DNA from: Shewanella violacea DSS12
GTDB lineage: Bacteria; Pseudomonadota; Gammaproteobacteria; Enterobacterales; Shewanellaceae
Assembly: GCF_000091325.1 (NCBI RefSeq)
Contig: NC_014012.1
Coordinates: forward strand, 3,294,500-3,358,499
Length of the DNA: 64,000 nucleotides
Direction: 5' to 3'
The position numbers and the translations under genes were made by a program. Under the pieces are notes generated by a model, which saw only the letters and a list, made by a program, of their open reading frames with translations, did not search any database and was not told the DNA's origin. Shown here one piece after another: positions 54,388 to 63,169 of the stretch; positions within the stretch are counted from its first letter, which is position 1, and each line of letters begins with the position of its first letter.

Positions 54388-56358
54388 CTAGATTAAGCTG
54401 TCAGCCACATCGAAGGCTTGCAGATAATTCATCCCAGACGGGGCATCGAATTCAAAATTTAATACCTTCATGCAGGTATTAAACGTCTTCTCACCGAACC
54501 ACTCCTTGTCGAAAGAATTAAGAGCCTGAATAATCCCCTCCTGACCGCCGTCTCCCTGTAACGACACGGGAGCCAATGTGGAGATGAAGCTGGCGACTAA
54601 ACCATAAAGATCTCTCTCGGCATCCCCTTCGGCTGCCCAGAGTTGAGGGTCGGCATAGCGACTGGCGTAATGACTCGTCGCTATATCTAAGCCGATGCCA
54701 AAGTTGACTAAGATAGCTTTCTCTAGGTTACAGATGATATTTTTAGGGCATATTGCCCCATGATAGATATCCATCTGATGCATATATTGCAGGCCACTCA
54801 AAAGTTGAGTAAACCACATCACAGGCTGACCAAGCTGAATATCGGCTAGCTCATCTAAGGATACGCCGTACTCCCATCCCCGTGCGATAAATAAGTCTTC
54901 ACTCTGGGCCAACTGGCCAAAACCCAGCACTTTTTCCACATGAGGATGGTGTAATTTAGACAGGCTACGGTATAAGCTACTCAAGGTAGGCCACTTAGCC
55001 TCTACCTTGGAATAAATTGATACACCACACTGATATTGCCCCTGAATATGAGTCGCGCGCCAAAACTGACTATCTTGGGTCGCTGCAATAAATTGTTCCA
55101 GCTTGTAATGGTGATCGATAATCGCCCCAGTGGCTATTTCGACTCGCTCTGGCAGGCTATCGCATACCCCATTATCTATGAGTGCCGACAGATCGCACCT
55201 AAGAGCATCGAGATCGACGCTGCCGCCTTTAGCCGCCAGACGATACCACTGATATACACGAGGTTGTTTAGTCTGCTCTGCTAGGGTCAGGAAACCCTCT
55301 GCATAGGCCTGAATATCTTCACTGATATTGAGGTTATCTTTGATATCGATAAATTCAACATCCCCCAAATCTGAGACAAAGACACAATTAGCAGCCCAGC
55401 CACCCACAGTAAAGCCACGGCGATGTACCTGCTGCAAACCCGAAACTGAGCGCCTCAATATCTCTAACAATTGATAGGTAGTGAGTTTTTCGAATTCCAG
55501 GATATTTAATGGCACACCACGGGGCATACGTATGGGGAGTACCAGTTGCTCCCCATCTTGGATCAGAGGGGCACAATATGGCACACCACTACAACCCGTT
55601 AGGGCTTGTAGGCGCTTAAATTCGGCCCTTAGCTGATTCTCATGACTTTCTGATTGTGCTTGATCGGTAAACTGAGTCGCAATAAGAATTTTAAGTAACC
55701 AGGGGGCCGTCCATCCCCCAGGATTGTATTCCGCCTGCCAGACCTCCAAGCCGCTTTGAATGAACAGACACTTGAGCTTGGTGAAATCCTGGATCTTGTT
55801 ATTACGTTGCTCCACAAGCGCTACCTGGCCTATGGTTTTAAGCACCATCTCTTTCTGCTCGTCGGTCACCTGGTGGCTGTGTGGTGCAGTTAAGCCCCAT
55901 TCCTTAGTCAAGGCGGCAACTATTTGTTGCGGTGTGTAGATACTGAGAGAACCTTCTTGTTTCTCCAATTCTATCTCTTCCCCCTTGCGGCCAGTAATAA
56001 ACACCATCCCCTGGCACCAAGGAGCATAAACTCCCACTGGGATCTTATGCTTGACGTTACCGGCCAGAACCCGGGCAACATAGTTGGCTTTGGCCAAACT
56101 GTTATCCACCTGCCTGCCATCTAAAGACCAGGCATGAAGCCCCGCATCTAAGCGTCCTATATAACCTTTAACATCGACAACATAAACGCCCCACTCACCG
56201 ATAACCAGCGCATCAACTTCCATGGCTTGCCCCGATTTAGTCGGGATCTCCACATTAGTGAGTAAAATATAGTTATCGGGTAACTCCTCCGCCAGCAAGG
56301 AGAATGCCCAACGTTCGGCATCGTTGACCGGAGTTCCAAAACTTATCTGCTTTGCCAT
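54388..56358 (-). CDS. NERD domain protein with two degenerate protein-kinase domains
   Basis: 656 residues. Residues 1-125 form a NERD nuclease-related domain with likely active residues Asp49 (MEVDALVIG) and Asp62-x-Lys64 (VVDVKGY). Two kinase-like folds follow. The first (about 195-400) keeps a putative ATP lysine (LLKILIA), but its catalytic loop reads HRRGFTVGGWAANCVF. The second (about 410-630) has YHGAICPKNIICN (531-544) for HRDxKxxN and VNFG for DFG, so its catalytic Asp residues are lost. Both look like pseudokinases. NERD-kinase fusions occur in defence proteins such as PglW, but here no methylase or BREX gene lies nearby. AAGGG precedes the ATG. Confidence 0.8.
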   Translation of the reverse strand: MAKQISFGTPVNDAERWAFSLLAEELPDNYILLTNVEIPTKSGQAMEVDALVIGEWGVYVVDVKGYIGRLDAGLHAWSLDGRQVDNSLAKANYVARVLAGNVKHKIPVGVYAPWCQGMVFITGRKGEEIELEKQEGSLSIYTPQQIVAALTKEWGLTAPHSHQVTDEQKEMVLKTIGQVALVEQRNNKIQDFTKLKCLFIQSGLEVWQAEYNPGGWTAPWLLKILIATQFTDQAQSESHENQLRAEFKRLQALTGCSGVPYCAPLIQDGEQLVLPIRMPRGVPLNILEFEKLTTYQLLEILRRSVSGLQQVHRRGFTVGGWAANCVFVSDLGDVEFIDIKDNLNISEDIQAYAEGFLTLAEQTKQPRVYQWYRLAAKGGSVDLDALRCDLSALIDNGVCDSLPERVEIATGAIIDHHYKLEQFIAATQDSQFWRATHIQGQYQCGVSIYSKVEAKWPTLSSLYRSLSKLHHPHVEKVLGFGQLAQSEDLFIARGWEYGVSLDELADIQLGQPVMWFTQLLSGLQYMHQMDIYHGAICPKNIICNLEKAILVNFGIGLDIATSHYASRYADPQLWAAEGDAERDLYGLVASFISTLAPVSLQGDGGQEGIIQALNSFDKEWFGEKTFNTCMKVLNFEFDAPSGMNYLQAFDVADSLI

Positions 56359-56451
56359 TCAATGTGACCCTTAATGTGCAATCCACTCAACTTGTTAAGC
56401 TTAGGTGTGAGTATGGTGAACCATTTGGTGTACATCATGAATTAGAGGCAT

Positions 56452-56477
56452 AAAAAAAGCCACTCAAATGGTGGCTT
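56452..56477 (-). terminator. Rho-independent terminator of the RraB-like gene
   Basis: AAGCCAC (56457-56463) pairs with GTGGCTT (56471-56477). On the minus strand it runs into seven T's. Confidence 0.8.
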
Positions 56478-56567
56478 AATACTAAATATCTGTCATCTTA
56501 TGGCTTAACTATCTGGCTCGATGAAAAGACCACAAGCTGGCATCAATCGGCATGTTAAGCAGATCGC

Positions 56568-56954
56568 TTAGTGCTTACATTCGTTGCTGCATTCGTGCTC
56601 GTCATCGGCAAATTCATCATCACCATCTTGGTGTTGCATCACGCCCCAACCATCGGTCACGCCGCCGAACTCTTTGGCAAATGTATTCAGCTGAACTTCT
56701 TGATCCACTACAGCCTGATACTCAGGAACCATAGGGATACACACAATTAATTCCCACTGGCCAAGATCGTCATTGAGATGAAGTTCCATCTCACCTTCAA
56801 TCTCAGACTTTGCCAGCTCTTCAGCAGCATACTCGGCATCTCTTTGGTCATCGAAAACTAGGAAGAAGTCGACATCGAGTTGCTTAGTTAGATCGATACC
56901 TGCATCGGCCATAGCCGCGAGCATCTTGCCATTGTCATCATCTGGAAACTGCAT
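56568..56954 (-). CDS. RraB-like protein (RNase E inhibitor family)
   Basis: 128 residues, acidic, with the RraB fold pattern: an N-terminal helical part (NGKMLAAMADAGIDL), VDFFLVFDDQRDAEYAAEEL, VCIPMVPEYQAVVDQEVQLN and FGGVTDGWGVMQ. RraB binds RNase E and changes which RNAs it cuts. It is more distant from E. coli RraB than a true orthologue would be and may be a paralogue. The C-terminus is rich in D, E, H and C (HECSNECKH) and may bind metal. GGAG precedes the ATG. Confidence 0.72.
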   Translation of the reverse strand: MQFPDDDNGKMLAAMADAGIDLTKQLDVDFFLVFDDQRDAEYAAEELAKSEIEGEMELHLNDDLGQWELIVCIPMVPEYQAVVDQEVQLNTFAKEFGGVTDGWGVMQHQDGDDEFADDEHECSNECKH

Positions 56955-56986
56955 TTCTTACTCCACTTAACTACTTCAATCACCTA

Positions 56987-57220
56987 TTAAGCAGAGGTGA
57001 CTATCTGTACAGACTCGCCATTGAAACAAACCACTTCACCAGCTCTGACTTTTTTGCGTTTACGGGTCTCAACTTCACCGTCAACGGTTACCTTGCCTTC
57101 ACTGATGACGAATTTGGCTTCACCGCCCCCACTACTCATGGACTGGACTTTCAAAATCTTATATAACTCTATGTATTCTTCACCTGGCAATAGGGCCAAG
57201 GTTTCAATTTGTGCTGTCAC
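56987..57220 (-). CDS. ybcJ: YbcJ-like S4-domain RNA-binding protein
   Basis: 77 residues. EEYIELYKILKVQS, then GGEAKFVISEGKVTVDGEVE and TRKRKKVRAGE match YbcJ, a small S4-fold protein. Binds RNA in vitro by family; the cellular role is unclear. The GTG start has AAAGG eight bases upstream. Lies 32 bases before the RraB-like gene on the same strand, so the two small RNA-related proteins may share a transcript. Confidence 0.85.
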   Translation of the reverse strand: MTAQIETLALLPGEEYIELYKILKVQSMSSGGGEAKFVISEGKVTVDGEVETRKRKKVRAGEVVCFNGESVQIVTSA

Positions 57221-57286
57221 ACGTTTTACCTTTAATCAAAATTATTATGTGATTATAGCACCGAGCTTAGACAAGGATAATACCAA

Positions 57287-57826
57287 TTAGCCTCTTTCAT
57301 GGCTCAGTAAGCCATAAGCGCAATCATCAAGCCAATTATCATCGAGTTTACACTCGTCTCTGATTACAGCTTCGAGTTGAAAGCCATTTTTTACTAACAC
57401 TTTTGTCGATGCAATATTTTGTTTTGCACACAGGCCGATAAACTTGTGCACCTGAAAGCTTAAGCAAGCCCAGTCAACGCCTTGAGGCTCTCGGTTGCAT
57501 AACCCTTACCTTGGCCTTCGGTGGCTAACATATAGCCCGCTGCGGCTTGACCATATTCTTGGTCAACACAATACAATACAATACAATCCGGTAACGCCGA
57601 AAAAATTTATCGGTTGCTAGCTCCTCGATAACCAGAGTCAAGCAATCACCGGATTCATACCGCCAAGGCGTTAGCCTTTGCTCGAACTTTTTCGAATTAC
57701 AGACTCCTCGTCGAGGAGTCTGACAAAATGATTGATGATAGGATCTTGATGAAGCATCAAGAAATTGTTCCAATCAGCGGCTTGTAGACTGTGAAGCCTT
57801 AGCCTATCGGTATAAAGTTCGAGCAT
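57287..57826 (-). pseudogene. GNAT acetyltransferase pseudogene with several frameshifts
   Basis: Pieces of a RimJ/RimL-like N-acetyltransferase lie in order in different frames: MLELYTDRLRLHSLQAADWN (start ATG 57826), FEQRLTPWRYESGDCLTLVI, FGVTGLYCI, EYGQAAAGYMLATEGQGKGY then ATESLKAL, and VHKFIGLCAKQNIASTKVLV ... SHERG with a TAA at 57287-57289. Breaks: a lost base near the codons for RKK, an insertion made by a CAATA expansion (57564-57588), and a loss with a stop near GLA. The acetyl-CoA loop (GQGKGYA) lies in a fragment out of frame with the start. Not functional as read. Confidence 0.85.
57564..57588 (+). repeat. Pentamer microsatellite inside the GNAT pseudogene
   Basis: CAACA, CAATA, CAATA, CAATA, CAATC. 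Five-base units that shift frame when their number changes; intact homologues would need fewer units here. Confidence 0.85.
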
Positions 57827-57846
57827 AGAGCATGACCTTTGGCTAA

Positions 57847-58125
57847 TTATCCGCGGCTTGTCACTTCAAGCAGGTGATAACCAAATTGCGTCTTAACTGG
57901 ACCTTGAACTTCATTCAGAGGCGCATTGAAAACGACTTCATCGAACTCTTTAACCATCATGCCTGGACCGAAAGATCCTAGATCACCACCTTGAGCGCTA
58001 GATGGACAAGATGAGTTAGCCTTCGCAACATCACCAAAATCTGCGCCGCCTAAGATTTCCTGCTTAAGGGCTTCACATTTCTCTTCGCTGCTAACTAATA
58101 GATGTCTTGCTGTGGCTTGTACCAT
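57847..58125 (-). CDS. ppiC: Parvulin-type peptidyl-prolyl isomerase (PpiC)
   Basis: 92 residues, single parvulin domain, cytoplasmic: ATARHLLVSSEEKCEALKQE, GADFGDVAKANSSCPSSAQG, GDLGSFGPGMMVKEFDEVVF, and TQFGYHLLEVTSRG. The start is ATG 58125, with AGGAGTT upstream, matching PpiC length; an upstream in-frame ATG (58188) adds 21 unrelated residues. Catalyses cis-trans isomerisation of prolyl bonds. Single gene. Confidence 0.93.
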   Translation of the reverse strand: MVQATARHLLVSSEEKCEALKQEILGGADFGDVAKANSSCPSSAQGGDLGSFGPGMMVKEFDEVVFNAPLNEVQGPVKTQFGYHLLEVTSRG

Positions 58126-58194
58126 GGTGTAACTCCTAACGTTGTGATTAATTTGCCAGCCAATAATTGAACACCTTAGGCATGACAAATTTTA

Positions 58195-58237
58195 GAAAAA
58201 ATAAAACCCAGCCAGTATATTGATAAAAGCTGGGTTT
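58195..58237 (-). terminator. Rho-independent terminator of the DUF885 gene
   Basis: AAACCCAGC (58204-58212) pairs with GCTGGGTTT (58229-58237). On the minus strand it is followed by a T-rich run. Confidence 0.75.
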
Positions 58238-58286
58238 AAAAAGGCTTTAGCTTATGAAACTAAATTTAAACTCATGTTGCAATCGT

Positions 58287-60131
58287 TTACTTCTGAGTTT
58301 CTATCCAGTGATGGATCTTAAGATCCATCACTGCCATAGGCAGAGAACCTGAGGTTAAGATCTGATCATGAAAGGCTTTTAGGTCAAACTTATCGCCTAA
58401 TTCAGCTTCCGCTTCGGCTCTAAGAGAAAGGATCTTGAGCTGACCCACTTTATAGGACAATGCCTGACCAGGTATTGCCATATAGCGTTCAACTTCGGCA
58501 ATAATATCCGACTCAGCCATAGGCGAGTTATCTTTCATATATTGTATCGCTTGCTCACGCGTCCAGCCTTTAGCGTGAAGACCTGTGTCGACCACCAGGC
58601 GCATAGCGCGCAACATCTCATCGGACAACTTACCGAAATACTGATAAGGGTCTTTAAACAATCCCATCTCAATGCCTAAGTTTTCGGCATACAGGGCCCA
58701 ACCCTCTTCGAACGCCGTATAGTTACCAAAGCGTTGGAACTCAGGTACACCTGTTAGCTCTTGCTTGATGGCTATCTGGAAATGGTGTCCAGGTGCAGCC
58801 TCATGGAGAGATAGGGTTGTCATTCCCCATTTAGGCTGTGCTTTTAAGTTATAAGTATTGATATAGAAAACACCAGGGCGAGAACCATCCACGGCAGGTG
58901 ATTCGTAGGAAGCCCCAGCCGCTGACTGCTCGCGGAAGCTTTCCACTGGCTTGACCACATAATCGGCCTTTGGCATCACATTAAAATACTTAGGTAGCTC
59001 GGCATTAATCTGATCTTTGAGCGTCATATAACCATCGATAAGATCCTGTCTATCGGTGAAGAAGTACTCAGGCTCAGATGACAGAGAAGCGAAGAAGGCC
59101 TTAAGATCTCCCTTAAATTTCACCTGCTCTCGTACCTTATCCATCTCGGAGAGGATACGGGCCACTTCACTCAAGCCTATCTGATGGATTTCATCAACAG
59201 GCATCATGGTAGTCGTGTGGGAATTGGCCAGATGCTGATACCAAGCCTTACCGTTGGGTAATCCCCACCATCCATCGCTGGCACGTGAAACCGGCAGGTA
59301 TTTACTCTCAAAATAGTCAGCTAATGAGGCAATTGCGGGAATGAGTTCTTGATTGATAAGCTTAGTGTAGCTTGCAGTGAGTTCAGCCTTATCTGCATCT
59401 GAGAAACTCTGGGGAAGATTACTAATCGGAACGTAAAACATGCTCTTGCTGGCATCATCCACAAGCAGGGCCTTGAGCTGAGGAATGATACGCTCGACTA
59501 ACACCCTAGGCAGAACAACCTTACTTCTGACTCCTTCATCCATACGCTCTTGTGCTAGCTTAGTCCAGGCAATAAACCCAGTTAAACGAGATGCCCAATT
59601 GTTATAGTCTTCGACGGTATTAAAAGGCTGAGCACTTTCACCACTCCCCAACTGCACCATATTAATCACTGTGCTGTAGAACTGGTTCATGGGCATGAAA
59701 CGAGATGGGAATATTTCGTCTACCAGGGCGATATTTCTATCATAGGCAAACATATCATAACTTAGCTGTAGCTCAGGAGATAAGGCACTTCTGTCTATCT
59801 TCTCTACCCTAGCCTGATAGCTGGTATTTAAATCGTGACGCGCCGTTAAATACTCATTAGTAAGATCGCCACCAAACTGGTCGTTATAATCATTCACACC
59901 AACAAAGGTGGCGTAAATAGGCTCAAGTTTAAGATAGTCCTTGAAGAAATCATCAACCAAAGCGAGATAAGCCTGCTCTACAGATGCCTCTTTATTCAGG
60001 CTCGTTTGTGACATTTCAGAAGAAGCACCGATTGCAGTAGAACCCGTGTCTTTACTTATCTGATTGTCATCTGAACAAGCTGTTATGCCCAGTACTAAGC
60101 CTATTGATACGGCTAAAAATGCTCTTCTCAT
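58287..60131 (-). CDS. DUF885 family lipoprotein (putative metallo-dipeptidase)
   Basis: 614 residues. The N-terminus FLAVSIGLVLGITACSDD carries a lipobox (Cys19), so it is anchored in the envelope. The DUF885 metal motif LHEAAPGHHFQ is intact near residue 443, with EEGWALYAENLG following. The family is helical and includes putative zinc peptidases. GGAAAG precedes the ATG. Divergent to the degenerate GGDEF gene; ends in a good terminator. Substrate unknown. Confidence 0.88.
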   Translation of the reverse strand: MRRAFLAVSIGLVLGITACSDDNQISKDTGSTAIGASSEMSQTSLNKEASVEQAYLALVDDFFKDYLKLEPIYATFVGVNDYNDQFGGDLTNEYLTARHDLNTSYQARVEKIDRSALSPELQLSYDMFAYDRNIALVDEIFPSRFMPMNQFYSTVINMVQLGSGESAQPFNTVEDYNNWASRLTGFIAWTKLAQERMDEGVRSKVVLPRVLVERIIPQLKALLVDDASKSMFYVPISNLPQSFSDADKAELTASYTKLINQELIPAIASLADYFESKYLPVSRASDGWWGLPNGKAWYQHLANSHTTTMMPVDEIHQIGLSEVARILSEMDKVREQVKFKGDLKAFFASLSSEPEYFFTDRQDLIDGYMTLKDQINAELPKYFNVMPKADYVVKPVESFREQSAAGASYESPAVDGSRPGVFYINTYNLKAQPKWGMTTLSLHEAAPGHHFQIAIKQELTGVPEFQRFGNYTAFEEGWALYAENLGIEMGLFKDPYQYFGKLSDEMLRAMRLVVDTGLHAKGWTREQAIQYMKDNSPMAESDIIAEVERYMAIPGQALSYKVGQLKILSLRAEAEAELGDKFDLKAFHDQILTSGSLPMAVMDLKIHHWIETQK

Positions 60132-60266
60132 CTGTTTCTTTCCCTATATTCGGTGCAATTGCTTGTTATTTTCTATACTTAATACCAAATGTTCAACATT
60201 ATTTATACAAGCTATATTTATACAGCTATCTCTATCTTCTTCGTAGGATCGTAAAGGAGCCAGTCA

Positions 60267-60776
60267 ATGATCTATTCATTTCGCAACTCAGGTTTCAGAG
60301 ATCCCGAAACTGGCGTCTATAATCAAACCTACTTTATGGAGGTATTCAATCGCGAATGGCATCGCCATATCAGAGATCACCAAAGTCTGGCCCTATTGTA
60401 TCTGTGCCCGCACATACATGAAACAGTTAAGCAACCTCATCTGCTCGAATTCTTTATGAAACAAGTACAAGAAGCCATCTTAAGAACTACTGATCTGGTA
60501 GCAAGACTTAACAATAACAGCTTTGCCTTAGGCTTATTCAACATTGATGAACAGGGCACTCAGATTGTATTACATAGAATTGAGGAAAAAATTGAGCTCT
60601 TCAATTTAGAATATGGCAAAAAATACACCAGTCACGTAGATTACGAACTCGCTGGTTATACCTGCACACCGGCGCGTAACCTAAGAATTGAGTTGATATT
60701 TGAAGACGTAGAGAGTTTAACTCATGAGTTAGAAATGGAGAAAAATAAACATATTGAACTGAGACAGATGCAATAA
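60267..60776 (+). CDS. Degenerate GGDEF-domain protein
   Basis: 169 residues made almost only of a GGDEF-like fold: FRDPETGVYNQTYFMEVFNR (the usual D-x-LTGL-x-NR opening), a central SLALLYLCPH strand, and ARLNNNSFALGLF in place of the R(Y/F)GGDEF signature. The catalytic GGDEF residues are gone, so it should neither make c-di-GMP nor bind it at a normal I-site. No sensor or membrane part. AAAGGAG precedes the ATG. Probably a protein-binding or vestigial member. Confidence 0.75.
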   Translation: MIYSFRNSGFRDPETGVYNQTYFMEVFNREWHRHIRDHQSLALLYLCPHIHETVKQPHLLEFFMKQVQEAILRTTDLVARLNNNSFALGLFNIDEQGTQIVLHRIEEKIELFNLEYGKKYTSHVDYELAGYTCTPARNLRIELIFEDVESLTHELEMEKNKHIELRQMQ

Positions 60777-60783
60777 GAGAAGG

Positions 60784-60811
60784 TTCTAGTAAAACTGCAG
60801 TTTTCCTAGAA
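60784..60811. repeat. 28-base near-perfect palindrome in a convergent gap
   Basis: TTCTAG-t-AAAACTG | CAGTTTT-c-CTAGAA: only one mismatched pair and no loop. Lies eight bases after the GGDEF gene. Confidence 0.75.
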
Positions 60812-60823
60812 ATTCACAGCAAT

Positions 60824-60848
60824 AAAAAAGCCCCTTGCGGGGCTTTTT
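60824..60848. terminator. Bidirectional terminator between the GGDEF gene and the TonB2-type operon
   Basis: AAAAAGCCCC (60825-60834), loop TTGC, GGGGCTTTTT (60839-60848). T-runs in both directions. Confidence 0.92.
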
Positions 60849-60867
60849 AACTCATTCAAAGAAAAAG

Positions 60868-62127
60868 TTACAATGCTACGTTATGAATACGTGCTTTATC
60901 TTTGATATAAGAGACATAACTTTTCCCAGAGCGAGCCGTCTTCTTATCCTTTGCCGCTAACTTAGCGCGTGAATAAGCAGACTTATATTGCTTAAGGTTC
61001 AGGTAAGCCAGAGCCAGCTCAAATTGAGCTTCACCAGGATGAGTAATACCAGCATCCAATGACTTCTTCAATGCGACAATCGCGGCCTTAGATTTACCAT
61101 CTAGAGACAGGATTCGACCCTGACGAAGATAGAACTTGCCAATATTGCCCGCATCTGCAGCCTTACCGTAATACAGAGCAGCTTCTCTCAACTCTTTCGC
61201 GTTGTGATAGAAACCAGCCAAGATACCAAGAGATTTCTCATCCTCTTTGATCAGGCCAGATTTCATGTGCTTCTCATATATCTTAGCCGCACGATATGGC
61301 GAACCATTCTGTGAAAGTAGCTGAGCAAGACGAGTGATATTACCACCTGTCTCCAAGAAACCATTCTTGTAGGCAAGATCATAAGTTGCCAGAGACTTAG
61401 TGTACTTTTCAGTCATCAGATAGAACTGAGCTAACTGAATCCAAAGACGTTTATCGTCTTGGAAAAGTGGCACCATGGTCTCGAGTACTTTCACCGCTTG
61501 CGGATACTTTTTCTGATTGAAGTAAGCTGTCAGCTTCATCTGATACAGGCCTTTATCAGGCTTATCAGACAGGGCTAACCCCTTATCGGCAACTTCAAGA
61601 ACCTTGTTCCAGTTCTTTTGCTCCGAGTAGGCGATACCGATACGACGGTAGACTTGAGCATCCTCTTTACAGGTAAACGCCATCCACTTGTAGTAATAAG
61701 CGATCGACTCTTTAAACTGTTTCTCTTGAATCAAGAGATCCGCGTAGAGTCTAAGCGTTCCGGCATGATCACCGCCACCTAAGATATTCGCATCGACAGC
61801 TTTCTTAAGGTACTTGATTGCCGTTTTCATCTGAGCTTTTTCTGCATAGAAATTGCCCAGCATGCGATCTATGTACGCTTTATCGAAACTACTCTTAGGA
61901 TTGGCCTCGAGTAATATCGCGATAGCTTCGTCGAGGTTACCTTCAGTGTAAGCTTTGAAAGACTTTTGCACTTTCTTAGCAGCACTTTGACCAACGGCTT
62001 TAGACTTACGCTGCTCGATAGGACACTTCTCGGCAGCTGAAACTGCCGAAACCATGACCAAGCTACCACCTAGAGAAAACAAAAGCGCGGCTGCAATACT
62101 AGTAGTTTTTATACTAAGTGTTCGCAT
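60868..62127 (-). CDS. Periplasmic TPR protein of the TonB2-type operon
   Basis: 419 residues. Signal peptide (IAAALLFSLGGSLVMVSAVSA), then about ten TPR-like helix pairs (SFKAYTEGNLDEAIAILLEA; MLGNFYAEKAQMKTAIKYLK; FYLMTEKYTKSLATYDLAY; FELALAYLNLKQYKSAYSRA). Starts two bases after tonB, and it is the last gene of the operon, as in Vibrio TonB2 clusters. Lysine-rich mature sequence. Likely a periplasmic partner of TonB; its exact task is not known. Confidence 0.85.
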   Translation of the reverse strand: MRTLSIKTTSIAAALLFSLGGSLVMVSAVSAAEKCPIEQRKSKAVGQSAAKKVQKSFKAYTEGNLDEAIAILLEANPKSSFDKAYIDRMLGNFYAEKAQMKTAIKYLKKAVDANILGGGDHAGTLRLYADLLIQEKQFKESIAYYYKWMAFTCKEDAQVYRRIGIAYSEQKNWNKVLEVADKGLALSDKPDKGLYQMKLTAYFNQKKYPQAVKVLETMVPLFQDDKRLWIQLAQFYLMTEKYTKSLATYDLAYKNGFLETGGNITRLAQLLSQNGSPYRAAKIYEKHMKSGLIKEDEKSLGILAGFYHNAKELREAALYYGKAADAGNIGKFYLRQGRILSLDGKSKAAIVALKKSLDAGITHPGEAQFELALAYLNLKQYKSAYSRAKLAAKDKKTARSGKSYVSYIKDKARIHNVAL

Positions 62128-62129
62128 CG

Positions 62130-62750
62130 TTATCTGCCTCCTTTATCTAAGGTAAAGTCCAACTGGATTTTCATACCAGTTTGCTTAAGTGCCTTACCGT
62201 CAACTATCTTAGGCTTATACTTCCACTTTTTAAGTGCGCGTCTTGCTTCTTTGTTAAACAAACGCTTAGGTTCAGCCTTGATAATTTTAACGTCTTCAAC
62301 ACCACCGAGTTCGTTAATGGTAAAGCTCAGTTGTACCCAACCTTCTTTGCCATCACGTGCCGCAGCAATTGGATATTGAGGCTCGATGCGAACGATAGGT
62401 GTAGCATCACCATCACGCGTCATCATATTACCAAGCTTGAAGCCTGTATTAGCCCCACCGGTATCTACACCACCCATGTTAAATGACATGTTTGTATCTA
62501 TGTCAGATGAACTGTCAGGCGGAGTCGTATCCGGCTTAGGTGGCTGCTCTGGTGGCGCAGGAGGCTTAGGCTTTACCCTAGGTTTCTTCTGTGCTGATGC
62601 ATCCTCTTTGCTCATGGTTATTTCAATGATAGGTGATTCTGTTGAAGCATCGTGGCGGGTTGGACCGCCACCTATCAAAAATGCCATGAAGACAAATAAG
62701 GCATAAGTCACAGCACCACCAAGTATTAATGATACTATTCCTCTTAGCAT
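62130..62750 (-). CDS. tonB2: TonB2-type energy transducer
   Basis: 206 residues, shorter than classical TonB. One N-terminal membrane helix (GIVSLILGGAVTYALFVFMA) without the SxxxH motif of E. coli TonB, a short proline-rich linker (KPKPPAPPEQPPKPDTTPPD), and the C-terminal TonB domain (IVRIEPQYPIAAARDGKEGW, VQLSFTINELG, KEARRALKKWKYKP). Transmits proton-motive energy from ExbB/D to outer-membrane receptors. One base after exbD. Confidence 0.93.
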   Translation of the reverse strand: MLRGIVSLILGGAVTYALFVFMAFLIGGGPTRHDASTESPIIEITMSKEDASAQKKPRVKPKPPAPPEQPPKPDTTPPDSSSDIDTNMSFNMGGVDTGGANTGFKLGNMMTRDGDATPIVRIEPQYPIAAARDGKEGWVQLSFTINELGGVEDVKIIKAEPKRLFNKEARRALKKWKYKPKIVDGKALKQTGMKIQLDFTLDKGGR

Positions 62751-62751
62751 A

Positions 62752-63156
62752 TTAGTCTTTCCCCGCCGATACTGAAATCTTATCTACACCCGCCTTCTTA
62801 ACACTATCCATTACCTTGATAACTAGGCCATGTTTGGCATCTTTATCGGCTTGGATTAGCACGGCCGCTTCTGGAGCCTCTGCAAGCATACGTTCAACGT
62901 TTGCAGTTACACGCTCGATATCGACCAGACGGTTCTCCATCATTATCGTGCCAGTCTTGCTTACACCGATAAAGATGTTAGCAGAAGGCTTCTTAGTCGC
63001 CGTAGACGCTTCTGGCTTGGTATAATCAAGGCCTGAAGGTTTAACAAACGAAGTTGTTACAATGAAGAAGATCAACATGATAAACACGATGTCTAGCATC
63101 GGTGTCATATCAATCTGAGCTTCCTCTTCCACGCTGGAATGCTTTCTACGTGCCAT
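62752..63156 (-). CDS. exbD2: ExbD2-type biopolymer transport protein
   Basis: 134 residues. One membrane helix with the proton-relay Asp (IDMTPMLDIVFIMLIFFIVT) and a periplasmic domain (AAVLIQADKDAKHGLVIKVM). ATG 63156 is preferred over the in-frame TTG at 63162; GAGAGA lies upstream. Partner of ExbB2 and TonB2. Confidence 0.93.
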   Translation of the reverse strand: MARRKHSSVEEEAQIDMTPMLDIVFIMLIFFIVTTSFVKPSGLDYTKPEASTATKKPSANIFIGVSKTGTIMMENRLVDIERVTANVERMLAEAPEAAVLIQADKDAKHGLVIKVMDSVKKAGVDKISVSAGKD

Positions 63157-63169
63157 GTTCAATCTCTCT

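Noticed and set aside
54388..56358. Complete BREX or Pgl defence system
   Set aside because: Only a NERD-kinase-like gene is present; no methylase, PglZ or BrxL-like gene lies in the neighbourhood.
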